DNA from: Dryococelus australis
Taxonomy: Eukaryota > Arthropoda > Insecta > Phasmatodea > Phasmatidae
DNA: 64,000 nt
Assembly (NCBI GenBank): GCA_029891345.1
Contig: CM056995.1
Span: 219,444,260-219,508,259, forward strand
Direction: 5' to 3'
Shown: piece after piece, positions 12,037-22,693 of the stretch
How positions within the stretch are numbered: the first letter of the stretch is position 1
Layout of the letters: the number at the start of each line of letters is the position of its first letter
Notes under the pieces: generated by a model
The model's input: the letters and a program-made list of their open reading frames with translations, nothing else
The model's database searches: none
What the model was told of the DNA's origin: nothing
Translations under genes and position numbers: made by a program

Positions 12037-12796
12037 CACTGTAAGAACAAATTGTGTAGGTTGACACTTAGTGTATGTGGCAGCAGTGTCTCCACTGACA
12101 TTAGTGTTATTTTACAACTGCATATGCCAATGGTGTTTTACTCTACGACCAAGTAAATTTCTTACAAATTAGTAAAATAACATACACTTTGTTTAATTAA
12201 CTATATATAGAATGGTGTAGAATTACTATTACTTTGAACACATGAAAGGAGTGCAAAGTAATTCTACTCCCTACCGTTTGATCGAATGTTCTAAACAAAC
12301 ACTTGTAGTTATATTTGCATTCACAGGAACATTAGTGTAAAATTACAAATACTGTATTCGTTTTAGCAAATTTCACAAAACAAATGTAAAATTACCGAAA
12401 ATGTGTATGTGAAAATATACGCTCACAGATACTTCCGAATGTAATGAAAGTTTACACACAAACGGTCATTGTAAAATTACGGAATTGAAGATGTAAAACT
12501 ATACTTACATTGGGTGTTCATACGTTGTCTATGTAGCAGTAAAGTTACATAACTTAATGTATTAATACAGTGAGTGGGTGTATTTTTACACATACTTCAA
12601 AATGTGTAAATTAACACCAACATTGTGTTGATTAAGACATATATTCATATAATTTCACAAAAGATATGTAGTACTTTCTGTATTTAAGAAAACTTGTGTA
12701 AAATTACACGGAAGGCAATTGTTTTTACAAATTACACATTCAAAATCCAAAATTACCAAAAATTTGTGTGTGTAAATTTACACTTTTTTAACAGTG
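12037..12796. mobile_element. CACTA-like non-autonomous element, iteron-rich
   Basis: The ends are CACTGTAAGAACAAATTGTG (left) and, reversed on the right, CACTGTTAAAAAAGTGTAAA. Flanking bases are TT on both sides. The interior is packed with variants of TGTAAAATTAC and GTGTAAATTTACAC in both orientations, for example near 12335, 12385, 12470, 12600, 12695 and 12770. CACTA-superfamily elements have CACTR ends, 2-3 bp duplications and subterminal repeat arrays that bind transposase, so this is the best fit. No transposase is encoded. Length is 760 bp. Confidence 0.55.
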
Positions 12797-13342
12797 TTGT
12801 ACACAGCTCAGCAAGCTCTTACGAACGCACTTGTTGGGAATGCCATATACCAGTGTCAGTTGTAACTATCTGGTGGTCGTCGGGTAAAACCAACAGAGAA
12901 AATGTATGTACCTGTAATGGCGGATGTTTATTTTCGAAGTAGTCTGAGAAACGGGATACGTGACATCCCTTCCTATGTGCATACGGGGTATTTCTTTCAG
13001 CCCCAGGATACGGGCAAACTGTACAACATGGGACAGTTGGCAAACCTACTGCTTACACACTCTTGTGTGTGAGATCAGATCACGTGATAAGCCATGGTAA
13101 CTTTAGACATATATTAATGCAAGAATATGCAGTGCATATGCGCCTAAGACTATTTTTAAGATAGCTGTGTCTGGTTAACTACAGCAGCATTGGGAAGTTT
13201 GTAATAAAATGTTTGCGGCGAGCGTAGGTGGGTGTGAATGACGGCGATAGATTGTGCTGCTCAGTTATCTACCAGTGGCTGGTCGACAAGATGAAATATA
13301 AGTTTTTTCTTTCTGGTAAATCACCCCCACGGTCCGGGTACA
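12797..13342. other. Unassigned non-coding stretch
   Basis: Mixed-composition sequence between two transposons. The opposed small frames at 12694-12942 (+) and 12819-13043 (-) overlap each other and show no domain. No gene is supported. Confidence 0.5.
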
Positions 13343-13819
13343 TAATAGCGGATCTAGACATCCACCAAGAAGGGAGCTAATTGGGGTGCATTTCTTTCAC
13401 GCCACATGTTTACCAATATGTATTAAGTTTTAATGTAGCATATAAATCTTTGCACTTAATGGAAATACTGATTAATTTTTTAGAATTTTAATGTTATTAG
13501 GCTAAGTGTATTTATTAATGCCGCAGTATTAACAAGTGACTAAGTTTCCTTAATAATCTTATTTTATCAAGCCGACCTCCCGCGGCGCAGTCGGTTGGTG
13601 TGTCCCCGATCTGGGGTGCGGTAGGTTCTGGGTTCGAATCCTGGGTAAGGCATAGGTGTTAAGTTAGGTTACAAGTTAGTCTGTAAGCCGTCCCCTGTTA
13701 AGCTTTCCAGCATCAAACGGTGGGACGTTAAAAAGCCCTTTACAATTACAATTACTCTATCAAATGTGAAATAAACCTCAAAGGGAGAGGCTCTAGCCCC
13801 CTCCATAGATCCGCCACTG
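13343..13819. mobile_element. hAT-like element interrupted by SINE-C
   Basis: The right end reversed is CAGTGGCGGATCTATGG and the left end TAATAGCGGATCTAGAC, sharing GCGGATCTA. Flanking 8-mers are CGGGTACA and CGGTTAGA (6 of 8). CAGTGGCGGATCTA ends are common in hAT elements. SINE-C lies inside (13571-13757). No transposase frame. Confidence 0.4.
13571..13757 (+). repeat. SINE-C copy 1 (tRNA-derived)
   Basis: The head has GGCGCAGTCGGTTGGTG (A-box) and GGGTTCGAATCCTGGG (B-box). The body runs AAGGCATAGGTGTTAAGTTAG, GTAAGCCGTCCCCTGTTAAG and GGGACGTTAAAAAGCCC, and the tail is a (TTACAA)n-like run. A second copy lies at 49491-49634. The TATCAA on each side may be the target duplication. Confidence 0.75.
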
Positions 13820-13921
13820 CGGTTAGACATCTCTACACATCTAACTTGAAGACTGAGTCAAGGTGACTGTGACAAAGATGACACTGCACGTGTGTCCTGC
13901 CTGAGCTAACTGGAGTTCACT

Positions 13922-13941
13922 GGGGGGGGGGGGGGGGGGGG
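13922..13941 (+). repeat. Poly-G run (20 G)
   Basis: An uninterrupted run of 20 guanines. Shorter poly-G runs occur near 106, 15629, 22983 and 25001. Length may be affected by sequencing error. Confidence 0.9.
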
Positions 13942-14044
13942 TCACAAGTAAACGAATATCACTACGAGAAAGGATTTCCCTCTGCAGACTGAAAACTGTT
14001 GGAGGCTAGTGAGTGCAGGGTGTCATGGTTCACAATCTCGAGTA

Positions 14045-14430
14045 CTGCCTACCAGCTGGCAGTTGCGAAATTTAAATAAGTTAGCATTTCCTTTGTTAAG
14101 GAAATTTCACCCCAGTGTGTATTTTTTCAAGATAGGCGCTTCAAACAAAATTAATTATTCGCGAAATTTTTAAGGGAAGATTTCTACGAGCGTATATTTT
14201 CAATATATAAAGAGAGCGTACATAATTTTTTGTGAAACATAATTTTTGAAAATTCCTTGCAAACAGGCTATGCATGTAATGGAAATTTGTCTGTTGTAGG
14301 GAACTTCCCCTCAAAAATTCCAGAAGAATACATTTTGTTTGAAATGCCTATATTTCATATTAACACACTTAGGCGAAATTTCTTTAACATAGGCTTTCCT
14401 TAAATATCGCAGCTGCCAGCTGGTAGGCAG
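14045..14430. mobile_element. MITE with TA duplication, CTGCCTACC ends
   Basis: The left end CTGCCTACCAGCTGGCAGTT pairs with the right end reversed, CTGCCTACCAGCTGGCAGCT, and similarity continues for about 35 bp. TA dinucleotides flank at 14043-14044 and 14431-14432, as for Tc1/mariner-type elements. The terminal repeat itself contains the palindrome CCAGCTGG. Length 386 bp, no open frame. Confidence 0.75.
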
Positions 14431-14446
14431 TACCCTTAAGGAAAGT

Positions 14447-14635
14447 GCGTAGGGCTTAATGCCTCGTCGACAGTGAGGTCTCTAGAGACAGGAGCAAGTT
14501 GCTCAGAAAGGTAAGGAACGAACCCAGTGTTCGCCTAGAGTGGTTTAGAGCAACTATGGAAAACCGAAAGGAGGATACATGTACCAGGGATAGAACCCGG
14601 GACCCCCTGACATACCACTGCGCCACCTCGCTCTG
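14447..14635 (-). repeat. SINE-B copy 1 (tRNA-derived)
   Basis: The minus strand begins AGAGCGAGGTGGCGCAGTGG (A-box), then CCCGGGTTCTATCCCTGG (B-box). The body includes CTCTAGGCGAACACTGGG and AGAGACCTCACTGTCGACGAG and the tail ends in ...AAGCCC. The same order is found at 36698-36940 and 54461-54680. Confidence 0.8.
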
Positions 14636-14761
14636 TACGACAAACAGAAAATGGAAACAGAAGTGCAAGCGATATAATGGAGACGCAGTAGCCATGGTGT
14701 CGCGTGATTGGAGGTTTTACATAAGAATCTCAGCTATAACAGCAACATCCTGTGTTGGTAG

Positions 14762-15299
14762 TGTAAATTGTCCTTTTGATCAATTCTTAAGTGAAAGGGG
14801 CCGAGGGCGTAACGAATAAGAGTCATGATTAGGTAGAGCACAACAGTAAATGATGGGTTTTATTGAACACAATGAACATACATTATCTAATTACAAGATT
14901 ATTAATCGGGGGAGCTTATACGGAAATTCATATTAATAATTACCTCTGTTAGGATTATTTACCACACGCCATTACTATTGCAATCAGATTGGAAAATCCT
15001 CACCTGATTCATGTTGCCGGAGGCTGTTTCTGGCAGGCTGATAACGACAGCCGGACATACTCATCTTCGTAACCTTCTCGTTGCGATGGCCCGTTGAGCA
15101 AAGACGCTTCACCCCGTGTTACACTGGGCTATATCGGACGCGTTGTTTAACATATTCGGCCCCGATTACTGGCCTTCTAGAGGGGATTTCAGCAAATTGC
15201 TTCGCACGGTGATTAACGCAATCCCTCTCATACCCTGGTTCTATGTTTCAAGGTGTGATCAGGCAGGCCGTCCGCCTAAGGCCTGATCACATTGTAACA
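14762..15299 (-). mobile_element. Probable solo LTR (gypsy-like)
   Basis: The 538-bp segment has TG...CA termini. On the minus strand it starts TGTTACAATGTGATCAGG and ends ...GGACAATTTACA. It is flanked by identical 4-bp duplications, GTAG at 14758-14761 and 15300-15303. On the minus strand a TTCAATAAAACCC polyadenylation-type signal lies about 100 bp before the 3' end, as expected for a U3-R-U5 layout. No internal retrotransposon sequence or second LTR is present, so a solo LTR left by recombination is the simplest reading. Other class members were not found in the window. Confidence 0.5.
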
Positions 15300-15303
15300 G
15301 TAG

Positions 15304-16086
15304 GGAGTGGTTGGTGCTATATCAATAAGTATCTCACACCTTACACTTTGTTTCACTTTAATCGAGTTAATTTGTACTTTCTTTTTAGTATTTCTAAAAA
15401 TTTACATTTATTAACTTATATTAATAACTACTTGTATAATTCTTCCCTGGCTGCAACGAACACATGTCCTTATTCTTAATTTTAGCAAATTCACACCCAC
15501 AGCACAGCACAGAACTTGGCTACAAATGTTCGCCGTGAAAATGCGTAAACGGAAACTGAGAATACAGCAACATTCCGCTTGCTCTTCGCTCGAACTTGAA
15601 AACAAAAAAGTGGGGGAAAAAAAAAAGGGGGGGGGGGGTCGAATCGAGTGCTATATATCGACATTAGTAACAACGAAGCACCCTAGCAGTTATTCAATAG
15701 CGACAAATTTTCACGCGTGATCGCTCGTGACCATTGAATTTGCCGTAAATAAAACGCATACACTGCAATCCCAGGCGTAGTAAGGAATTGCCAGACGTTG
15801 CCAGAAATGTCCAGAGACAGGGCATGTGCGATGAAACCCAGACGGTTGGAAACTCTACGTCTGACTAATTCCCTGCTGCCCGGTTCGAAACGGGACGCCA
15901 ACGGCAGCAGGTGAACGATAAACACTGTGGTAACTGAGAGCAGTGGCGTAACAAGGGGGGATGGCGGACTTAGTATACATTGCCAAGGGCACCAGAATGA
16001 GATAACATAAACAGCGAGATTGGTTTTACTCACTGAAATACGTTGACATACTGTCTACAGCATATAATGAATAGTTGTATGTAATG
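15304..16086. other. Unassigned non-coding stretch
   Basis: Contains a G-rich run near 15629, a CCTGCTGCC / GGCAGCAGG inverted pair near 15872-15910, and a CAGTGGCGTAACAAGGGGG word at 15940 that resembles one hAT-type end without a partner. The several overlapping short frames show no domain. Confidence 0.45.
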
Positions 16087-16088
16087 TA

Positions 16089-16639
16089 CACTTTCTTCCA
16101 AAAAGTAATTGGGCACCTGTCCACAATGTTTGCTCAGTGGTTATCACCCAGTTATAATCTCGTAAGGCCACCTCTCGCGGCTATAACAGCAGCCACCCTG
16201 TCTGGCATGCTCTCTACGAGTGTTTGCAGTACATACATGGGGATTCGTCACAATTTATCTTGCAACCATTCCACAAGTTTAGCAGTGGATTTTGGCCGCA
16301 CCTGACGAGCCCTCGCCCGGCGAGCCAATTCGTCCTAAAGATTGGGGCTCTGGGCGGGCCAATCCAATCGGTGAACATTGTTTTCGGCGTACCACAGCAT
16401 AGTAACCCTTGAAATATGGCGCCTGGCATTGCCAACCTGTAACTAACACGGGTCCATTCCGTAAAAACGCCACAATGTTGGAAGCATTTCATTAGCCAGA
16501 ATGTTACAATAGGCCTCTGTGTTCATGCTACCACGGACAAACACCAGCGGTCCTACGCCGAAGGCCGTGAAACACAAGTCAACTGACGTACATAATTACC
16601 TATCTTCACGGATGCCCAATTACTTTTTGGTAGTTAATG
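16089..16639 (-). mobile_element. Internally deleted Tc1-like element with matched ends
   Basis: TA flanks both ends (16087-16088 and 16640-16641). The left end CACTTTCTTCC and the right end reversed CATTAACTACC are both followed by AAAAAGTAATTGGGCA, giving 27 aligned terminal bases. Between them the minus strand carries the 3' half of a Tc1 transposase: GVGPLVFVRGSMNTEAY, an altered NARRHISR region (normally DNARPH), LDWPAQSPNL (the Asp/Glu run-up) and the C-terminal VESMPDRVAAVIAARGG (stop about 16160). The helix-turn-helix and first catalytic Asp are absent, so about 0.8 kb of a normal element is missing and the copy cannot encode transposase. Confidence 0.8.
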
Positions 16640-16641
16640 TA

Positions 16642-17816
16642 TTTATTACACTTATATACGTTTTGGCTTTTGAGTTAGAGACTTTTCTGTATCTTATACG
16701 CAGCATGTACTTAAAGTATCGATCGCAGCAAAATCAAGTTAAGAGAGGCGTCTAAAGATGTGTCCTGTTTAAGCTTGGGACTTGTATCGTGACTTACTGT
16801 GGGCCCACACTCCGCTGACTGTGCTAAGGAATAGTTCTACTAGCAGGCCCTCTGTTATATGCGGGCCTGCTGGACCCAGGCTCAGGGACGCACCAAGTTG
16901 AGTGAAGACGGCGTTGTACATAAATGAACTCTTATGTACGTAAACTGAATTTTACATATTTTTTTTTTATGTCGAGACATAAAATATAAGAACAACAATC
17001 CTAGACTGAAAAAATTCTAATGTGCCAACAGTATTAATGTTACCACAAAAGTAATCTTTTGTTATCTGTGAGTCGACAGTAACTAATATTGCTGTTAATG
17101 TCTTATACCGTTGAGTTATTAATGTTTATGTGCCATTATTTACTTCTGTAACAACGTTCCTCGTTACTGTACTGTCAACATTAAGATGGTGCTTATGTTG
17201 CGGTAGTATAACAAAATCGTGTCGAATATTAGTTAACATCTGAGTTAAAAATTTGCATATCATTTGCTTTAAAAAACATTGCGATGTAAAATTAATTAAG
17301 TACAATTAGTTTTTCACTAAAAGGAATTATTACCACTAAAAACAAATGACGAATGGGAGGGGAATCGTACCCGCGCCTTGAGTGCTTGGCATTTCCCACT
17401 TTCCGAAACCTCATGTAAAGCATTTGGTAGCGGCAGCATTACTTAGAGGCTTTATTAACATTAACACTTTAAAAGTATACGTATTTGAATTATAGTAATA
17501 TAAAACTTTGTAAATGGTTCACGTTATTAACGTTACCACAAAATTATTAATTTTTTTATGACATGATGTTTTAATAAATGCCTCAATAGTATTTCTTTTG
17601 TTGCAAGATTATTAGACTTTTTTTAAAAATGTAGGTAATGGTATTTTCTCAACTCTGTGAAATACTGTTCTACAATATTGGTGCATTTATTTTGCATGTA
17701 ATCTTCTGACGTGATAATATACACAATTTTACGGCGGCAGAAACAGGCCTATCTCGGTAGAATTACAGTACGTACATCACTCTGGAAAAATATTTCTTCT
17801 CGTTGTTAGTAAAAAC
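16642..17816. other. AT-rich non-coding stretch with a weak tRNA-like patch
   Basis: No gene seen. The minus strand of about 17350-17415 has CAAGGCGCGGGTACGATTCC, resembling a tRNA B-box region and possibly a SINE remnant. The rest is simple AT-rich sequence. Confidence 0.45.
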
Positions 17817-18373
17817 AATTGAAGGGTTCAGGATTATAAGGGTACTAACTCCATTTTTATAACTTTTCAGGGCAACAAAAAGAAAGTTTGGAAAGTCTAT
17901 ATTATGTTCCACAAATAGGTTACAGAAACCATTAAATTTAAACTCATAGATCAAAGTAGTCATTATTGAAAGTCACAATCAAGTTTCAGAATATAAGCAT
18001 AGAAAAATTTAAAAGATATATAAAATCACTTTACTGTGCCTTTAATGTGATAAGGGTACTAACTGTAACAGCGAGTAAAGTTACCTTTACATACATATTA
18101 TTCATAGCCTATAACATTATTATCTGATTCTCATAACACACTTGGTTGATGCATATGTATATAATGATGTTTTAGATTTTTATACATCCCAATTTCCCAT
18201 TGAACTCGTGGTTTCTTGTTCCTCATCTATGTCTGTGCACCCATGAGTGTTGCTTTTGTTGGCATTGGCTGCTAGTTTCCTTTGTTAAGCAAAGAAATTG
18301 TTTCAGAATGGCTGCGTTTTGCTTGGTAGTATATATTGCATTTGCTTTTCCAGATCTTTAAATTTAACTGGGG

Positions 18374-20064
18374 TCACTGCGACTGGCTCTTTGTATTTAC
18401 ACAAAGATGTGGAAGTATACGACGTCTTTCAGTTTTTCGAATATTAAAAGAAGTATAACTTTCCAGATCAGTGTAAGTGTACTGGCATTGAATGACAAAC
18501 GGTTTATCTTTATCAATGCATATTTCTGTCACTTGTATCATCCTCAAACCTGCTGAAACTTGTGGTCTGCAAAACATTGCATCTGTGAATGATGCCAAAT
18601 CCACCACTTCTTGTCTCTTCATAGGAAGTACCACAAATGGTTTCTCAGGGCGTGCTGACTCCGTTAAACGAATCCAATCTTCTGAATTGTGAATATCGTT
18701 AATGTGCGTCCTCTTCATTTTTCTATGTGACTGAAGTCCCTGTCACACGGTAAAAATGTGTGGCCGTTAACTAGGAATCTGTGATCTATTTTGCTAGCGA
18801 AACCTCTCTGGATGGCGTAGGACCACAGTGCAACAATGAAGAAGTTCTTATTTTGCCCTGTGGATCCATCGCTCCACAGTATCAACTCGTTCACTGGAAT
18901 AATCTTCTTACGCAGTTCATTTAGCACTTTCAAAATAGCAGATACTACTTCACTCGAACCACGTTTGCCTTGTCCTTCCACACACATCACCATGTATGAA
19001 TCATCGGTGGAGCACACATGAACACACTTATTATATACCCATAAATGTCACTGGTTGAATGCCTGAGAATGACTGAGGTATGGTACGGGTAGCGTTTGTT
19101 GCATATCGAATGTAAGTACTTCAAGAGATGCACTTGTGTCCTTTGATTACTTTATGTCTGCATTTAAATATTTATAGCCTGAATCTGCTTTACGTACATG
19201 CATTTCCCTTTGCATCAAGAGTTTTGATCTCTGTACATATTGTAAGTCCGGGTCACTTAACTGAGCTGCCAATTTGTCACATGTTTCACATGTGTCTGCA
19301 CGAGGCAGTCTAAAGCTTAAATTAAAGTCATGCACAAATATGTCTCTGTACAGCCACATCTTCATGGGGTCTTCCACTTCTGTTTCGTACAGTTTGTACT
19401 TCCTAGTTAAGTTAAGAGCAGGTGATAAATAAGCCCTATTAAGATTATCTTGTCTAGAATAGTGGCTTTGCAATGTAGGGAACTTTATAATATGATTGAG
19501 AACTTCTTCTTTTTTCTCATTAGGTATACATTTTTTCACATGTTTACCACGATTATCCATCAGCATACTTGAGTCATCAGCTTGCACACTATGCTGAATC
19601 TTCTTCAGTCGTTTCCTACCTATCTGGAACAGTGTTTTGAAGGTTTCAACACAAACGTTAAGCGTGGCACCATTTTCTCGAACACAGTATGTACATTGAG
19701 TTCTGTCACGAATCCTTTTGAGGTGTGGAACTATCCGATTACTTGTTGAAATAGATATTAAACCATAAATATACAGATTTTGTTTATCATAGGATCCCAG
19801 ACATCTGAATTTCTCAAATATTGCTTCCCTGCTGTACACTTTCAGATAGGACATATCATTACAGCTTGGTTCAACATAATCTTTTCTGTGATTGTTTTTC
19901 CTGCTGTTGATACATATTCGTCATAACTGTTTCTACATTGTTTTCTCCCGTTTTGCTTCCACTCCCCTGGAGTTCGCAGTTTCCTTTTACAGTTCTTACT
20001 TCGGGTGATTGAGATAATGCTCTCCATCATCATCAGTGGGAGAACTTTCTTCACTATCACTGGC
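18374..20064 (-). pseudogene. DUF7869-type transposase-like gene, main exon, broken
   Basis: On the minus strand an acceptor (ATGTTGCAG) precedes 20064. The exon opens with an acidic run (SDSEESSPTDDD), shifts frame to RTPGEWKQNGRKQCRN, shifts again to a 235-codon frame (19854-19147), then continues in frame through two stops to 19017-18715, and ends in a third frame (18718-18374). Landmarks in order: basic GEWKQN segment; CTYC and CETCDKL Cys pairs suggesting zinc binding; LWSDGSTGQNKN (Asp near 18868); FLVNGHTFLPCDRDFSHIEK; then a C-terminal domain. The SDG..GQNKN and GHxFLPCDRDF blocks are hallmarks of this family and likely hold catalytic acids of an RNase H-like fold. That last point is inference. 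At least two frameshifts and two in-frame stops make it non-functional. It lies between the inverted repeats described above. Confidence 0.75.
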
Positions 20065-20527
20065 CTGCAACATAAAAAAAGCATGTTTTGTAGTTCCAGA
20101 ACAATGAATTTTCTAGGGAGAAACTAGATATGGCGGATTTATATTCAGCAGAACAAAAAGATTCAAAAGGTTTGAATCTGAGACAGGAGACAGCAATAAT
20201 GCATGGAGAGGTAACATAATTTTCTTATTCAATGCAAATACACGTACAGTGATCTGGAATGTTACACAGCTTTTAGTATTTACAAAAGGAAAAAGGAGAT
20301 ATAAGTGGAAACTTGATTAACCATGTAACAATATGTTCATTTGTATTGTTAGTTGTTGCCAGTTCATATGTTTAAAAAAATTCTAAATACAATAATAGAA
20401 AGTTTTATCGACTTTTATGCAACTTCGGAGTGTAGTATCATACATGTTATAGCAAAGTGGAATGATTACCTGCCTGTAACCAACAAGCAACAACATACAC
20501 AAATATAAGAAAATAAAATGAACTTAC

Positions 20528-20575
20528 TTTTGTTGTATGTATTTCTTTAGTTTCAGATGAAGTAGGACAATTCAT
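20528..20575 (-). pseudogene. Predicted first coding exon of the transposase
   Basis: The minus strand reads ATG at 20575 followed by 16 codons (MNCPTSSETKEIHTTK) to a consensus donor, AAA|GTAAGTT, at 20528/20527. The next acceptor is at 20065, giving a phase-0 intron of about 460 bp that leads into the acidic start of the main exon. The frame on both sides is compatible. This is a splice-signal inference only. Confidence 0.45.
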
Positions 20576-20963
20576 TTCCCCTGCGAAATAAAAATAACCG
20601 AACTAACACACTGAAAATGCAATCTTGTTATTTATCCATCTATATAAACAACTAAAGGTCACATGATCCAGTTGATGGCCTTCCATTGGATTAATGTGGA
20701 GGCCTGGCACAGATAGTACCCATATAATCCCAATGAAGGCAACATATGGCAGCCATGTTGAATTCATTTTGCAGTTAGTAACCTTCTAATTTTCCAACCA
20801 AGACAGGTCTCCAAATCAATAAATACATTTTCTGGGATTATACGGTTTCTAACTGTAAATCAAAATGGTGAATCATATTCTATGGGCAAAACACAATATG
20901 GTGGCACATTTAACTCATTTTCCAGAAAATGACAGTTAGTACCCTTATAATCCTCAACCCTTC

Positions 20964-21589
20964 AATTATGTTTAATTGTCCTTTGTTGGTTTTTCTCCGT
21001 TGCCTTTCATAAAATTTTCAAAAACTATTAACTCCATGGCGTTAATTTATATCTCGCGCATCCTTCCCCCCTCTACCCCCCCCCCCCCACCAAAAATCTT
21101 GAAGTGAAAAATGTCACATAAATTTTTTATATTCGGTACTTTGGCACGCTTTTAATATTTATACTTTGAATTAAAACCATTCCAAAATATGTTTTTAAAA
21201 ACTTACTTTAATAGGTTTGTATCTGAATTACCTACGTGTTTTATTAGAGTGCGCAAAGCTCGTTTAGCTATGCGGATACATCTTAATATTACCTGTGAGC
21301 CATTTTTCTCAGCAGAAAGAGGATTTACTTCACGAATAAAGATGGTCTCAATAGTCACATTATTCTTTGCACACAAATTGATATCACACTCAAACGAGAT
21401 TCTAGTGATAAAATAAACCCAGGAAAAAAACATTAATGTTATACGAATGAAAAATAATGAATATTCTATGAAACAGGACCAAATTAAACATGATGTAATA
21501 GTAACTATGAACTGCATAAAATAGTGATGAGGTATGATGGTAGTCCGAGATACTGTAAAAAAAAAAAAAAAAAATATTGCCTGAGTGAG
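20964..21589. other. Non-coding stretch
   Basis: Contains a short C-rich run near 21077 and a poly-A run at about 21557-21575 bordering SINE-A. No gene is supported; the 181-codon frame on the minus strand runs across the SINE and AT-rich DNA. Confidence 0.5.
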
Positions 21590-21845
21590 TGAAGTGAAGA
21601 GATTTGGGCGGCTCTTAACAGCGAGGTCTTGAGAGCCGATGTGGGTGAAGCGAGGCGAGTATGAAGCAATGCCGGAATGAAGGGCGGGAGACAGGGAGAT
21701 CCCCGAGAAAATACTCCAACCAGCGGCATCTTCCGGCGCGATTCTCACTTGCGAAAATCCAGGGGTGTCCCGGCCGGGAATTGGGCCCAGTTCGCCTTTG
21801 TGGGAGGCGAACAGGTTAACCGCTCAACCACCACTGCCCCTGTTT
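21590..21845 (-). repeat. SINE-A copy
   Basis: The minus strand reads from GGCAGTGGTGGTTGAGCGGT (A-box) to GGCCCAATTCCCGGCCGGG (B-box region), then ATGCCGCTGGTTGGAG, CGGGGATCTCCCTGTCTCCC, CTCAAGACCTCGCTGTTAAG, AGCCGCCCAAATCTCTTCAC and a CACTCAC tail. It is about the same length as the copy at 32944-33172. Confidence 0.8.
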
Positions 21846-22385
21846 ACTTCAAAATTGCTTTGGTAATATATAATAATTCACTCGGACAGTATTTTTTGCA
21901 GATAACGGTTGTCAGTCCGGAACACAGATGTCTATAGGCGGTGGACAATGGAAGGCATACCGAAGGAAAGCTAAACGCCATTTCACAAGAACGAATATTT
22001 TATTGCATTCAACAAATTGAATTCAACTTATTAAATACATAATGTGTTCACATGCTCTTCAATGGATTTAATTTAATAAAAATTGAATTAATACTTAAAA
22101 GTTCTGAAAGGCTTTTCACTCATGCAGCTGTGCTCAGTAAATATGGAAACAGCAAGTGTAAGTAAATCCAAAATTATTTTAGTTAAAAAATGATATTCAT
22201 GTTTGGCATTTTTTTTCAAACCTCTGATAACCATACATTACGAAAAAATTATTTGTCAAAATCAAAACAAACATTTATTTTATCATAAAAAATAAAATAA
22301 AATTCTTTGCATTAAATAAATAAACCCAAATATTTTTGCAGCTTAAATGCGCATTAATTGCCGTATTAAAACACTACCGTTGATA
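21846..22385. other. AT-rich non-coding stretch
   Basis: Nothing recognisable: no frame over 60 codons without a repeat, and no inverted-repeat ends. Confidence 0.5.
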
Positions 22386-22693
22386 CACAGAATAGTCTAC
22401 TTATTGTGGGCACCCCCAAAATTTCCACAACGGTTGCAGATCACGAAATCTGTTTTTTTGCTAAATTATAGTAAATATGTGGGCGAGTAATTTGCCGCAT
22501 AGTGATTATTCGTAACATGTGTATGGAGAGCGAAATTGAACTACTTATGATTTTAGAAAAAAAAAGTTATGAATAGTCACTATGCGGCAAATTACTCGCC
22601 CATGTACGTTCAAAAATATAGAAAAACCGCTATTCATGACCTGCAACAGTCGCGCAAAATTTTGGGGTTGTCCACAATAGGTGTACCACACTG
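22386..22693. mobile_element. Foldback MITE, 308 bp, TA flanks
   Basis: The arms extend about 130 bp each. The outer part pairs CTTATTGTGGGCACCCCCAA with (reversed) CCTATTGTGGACAACCCCAA. The innermost pair is GGGCGAGTAATTTGCCGCAT (22482) against the identical reversed sequence near 22600. TA dinucleotides flank at 22384-22385 and 22694-22695. No coding capacity. Confidence 0.7.

Larger units (their letters stand above)
17821..20963 (-). mobile_element. Sola-like DNA transposon, full-length by structure
   Basis: The terminal inverted repeats are 30 bp with one mismatch. The left begins GAAGGGTTCAGGATTATAAG and the right, reversed, GAAGGGTTGAGGATTATAAG; both continue GGTACTAACT. The 4-bp duplication AATT flanks at 17817-17820 and 20964-20967. 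Further copies of the end motif lie inside both ends: GATAAGGGTACTAACTGTAA at 18049, its reverse (TAGTACCCATATAATCCC) at 20714, and GGGATTATACGGTTTCTAAC at 20834. These probably act as transposase-binding sites. A broken one-intron transposase gene fills the middle. A 4-bp duplication plus this kind of protein fits the Sola superfamily, but the assignment is from memory. Total length 3143 bp. Confidence 0.75.

Noticed and set aside
15940..15965. hAT-type end CAGTGGCGTAACAAGGGGG
   Set aside because: No partner end or duplication was found nearby, so it is at best a fragment.
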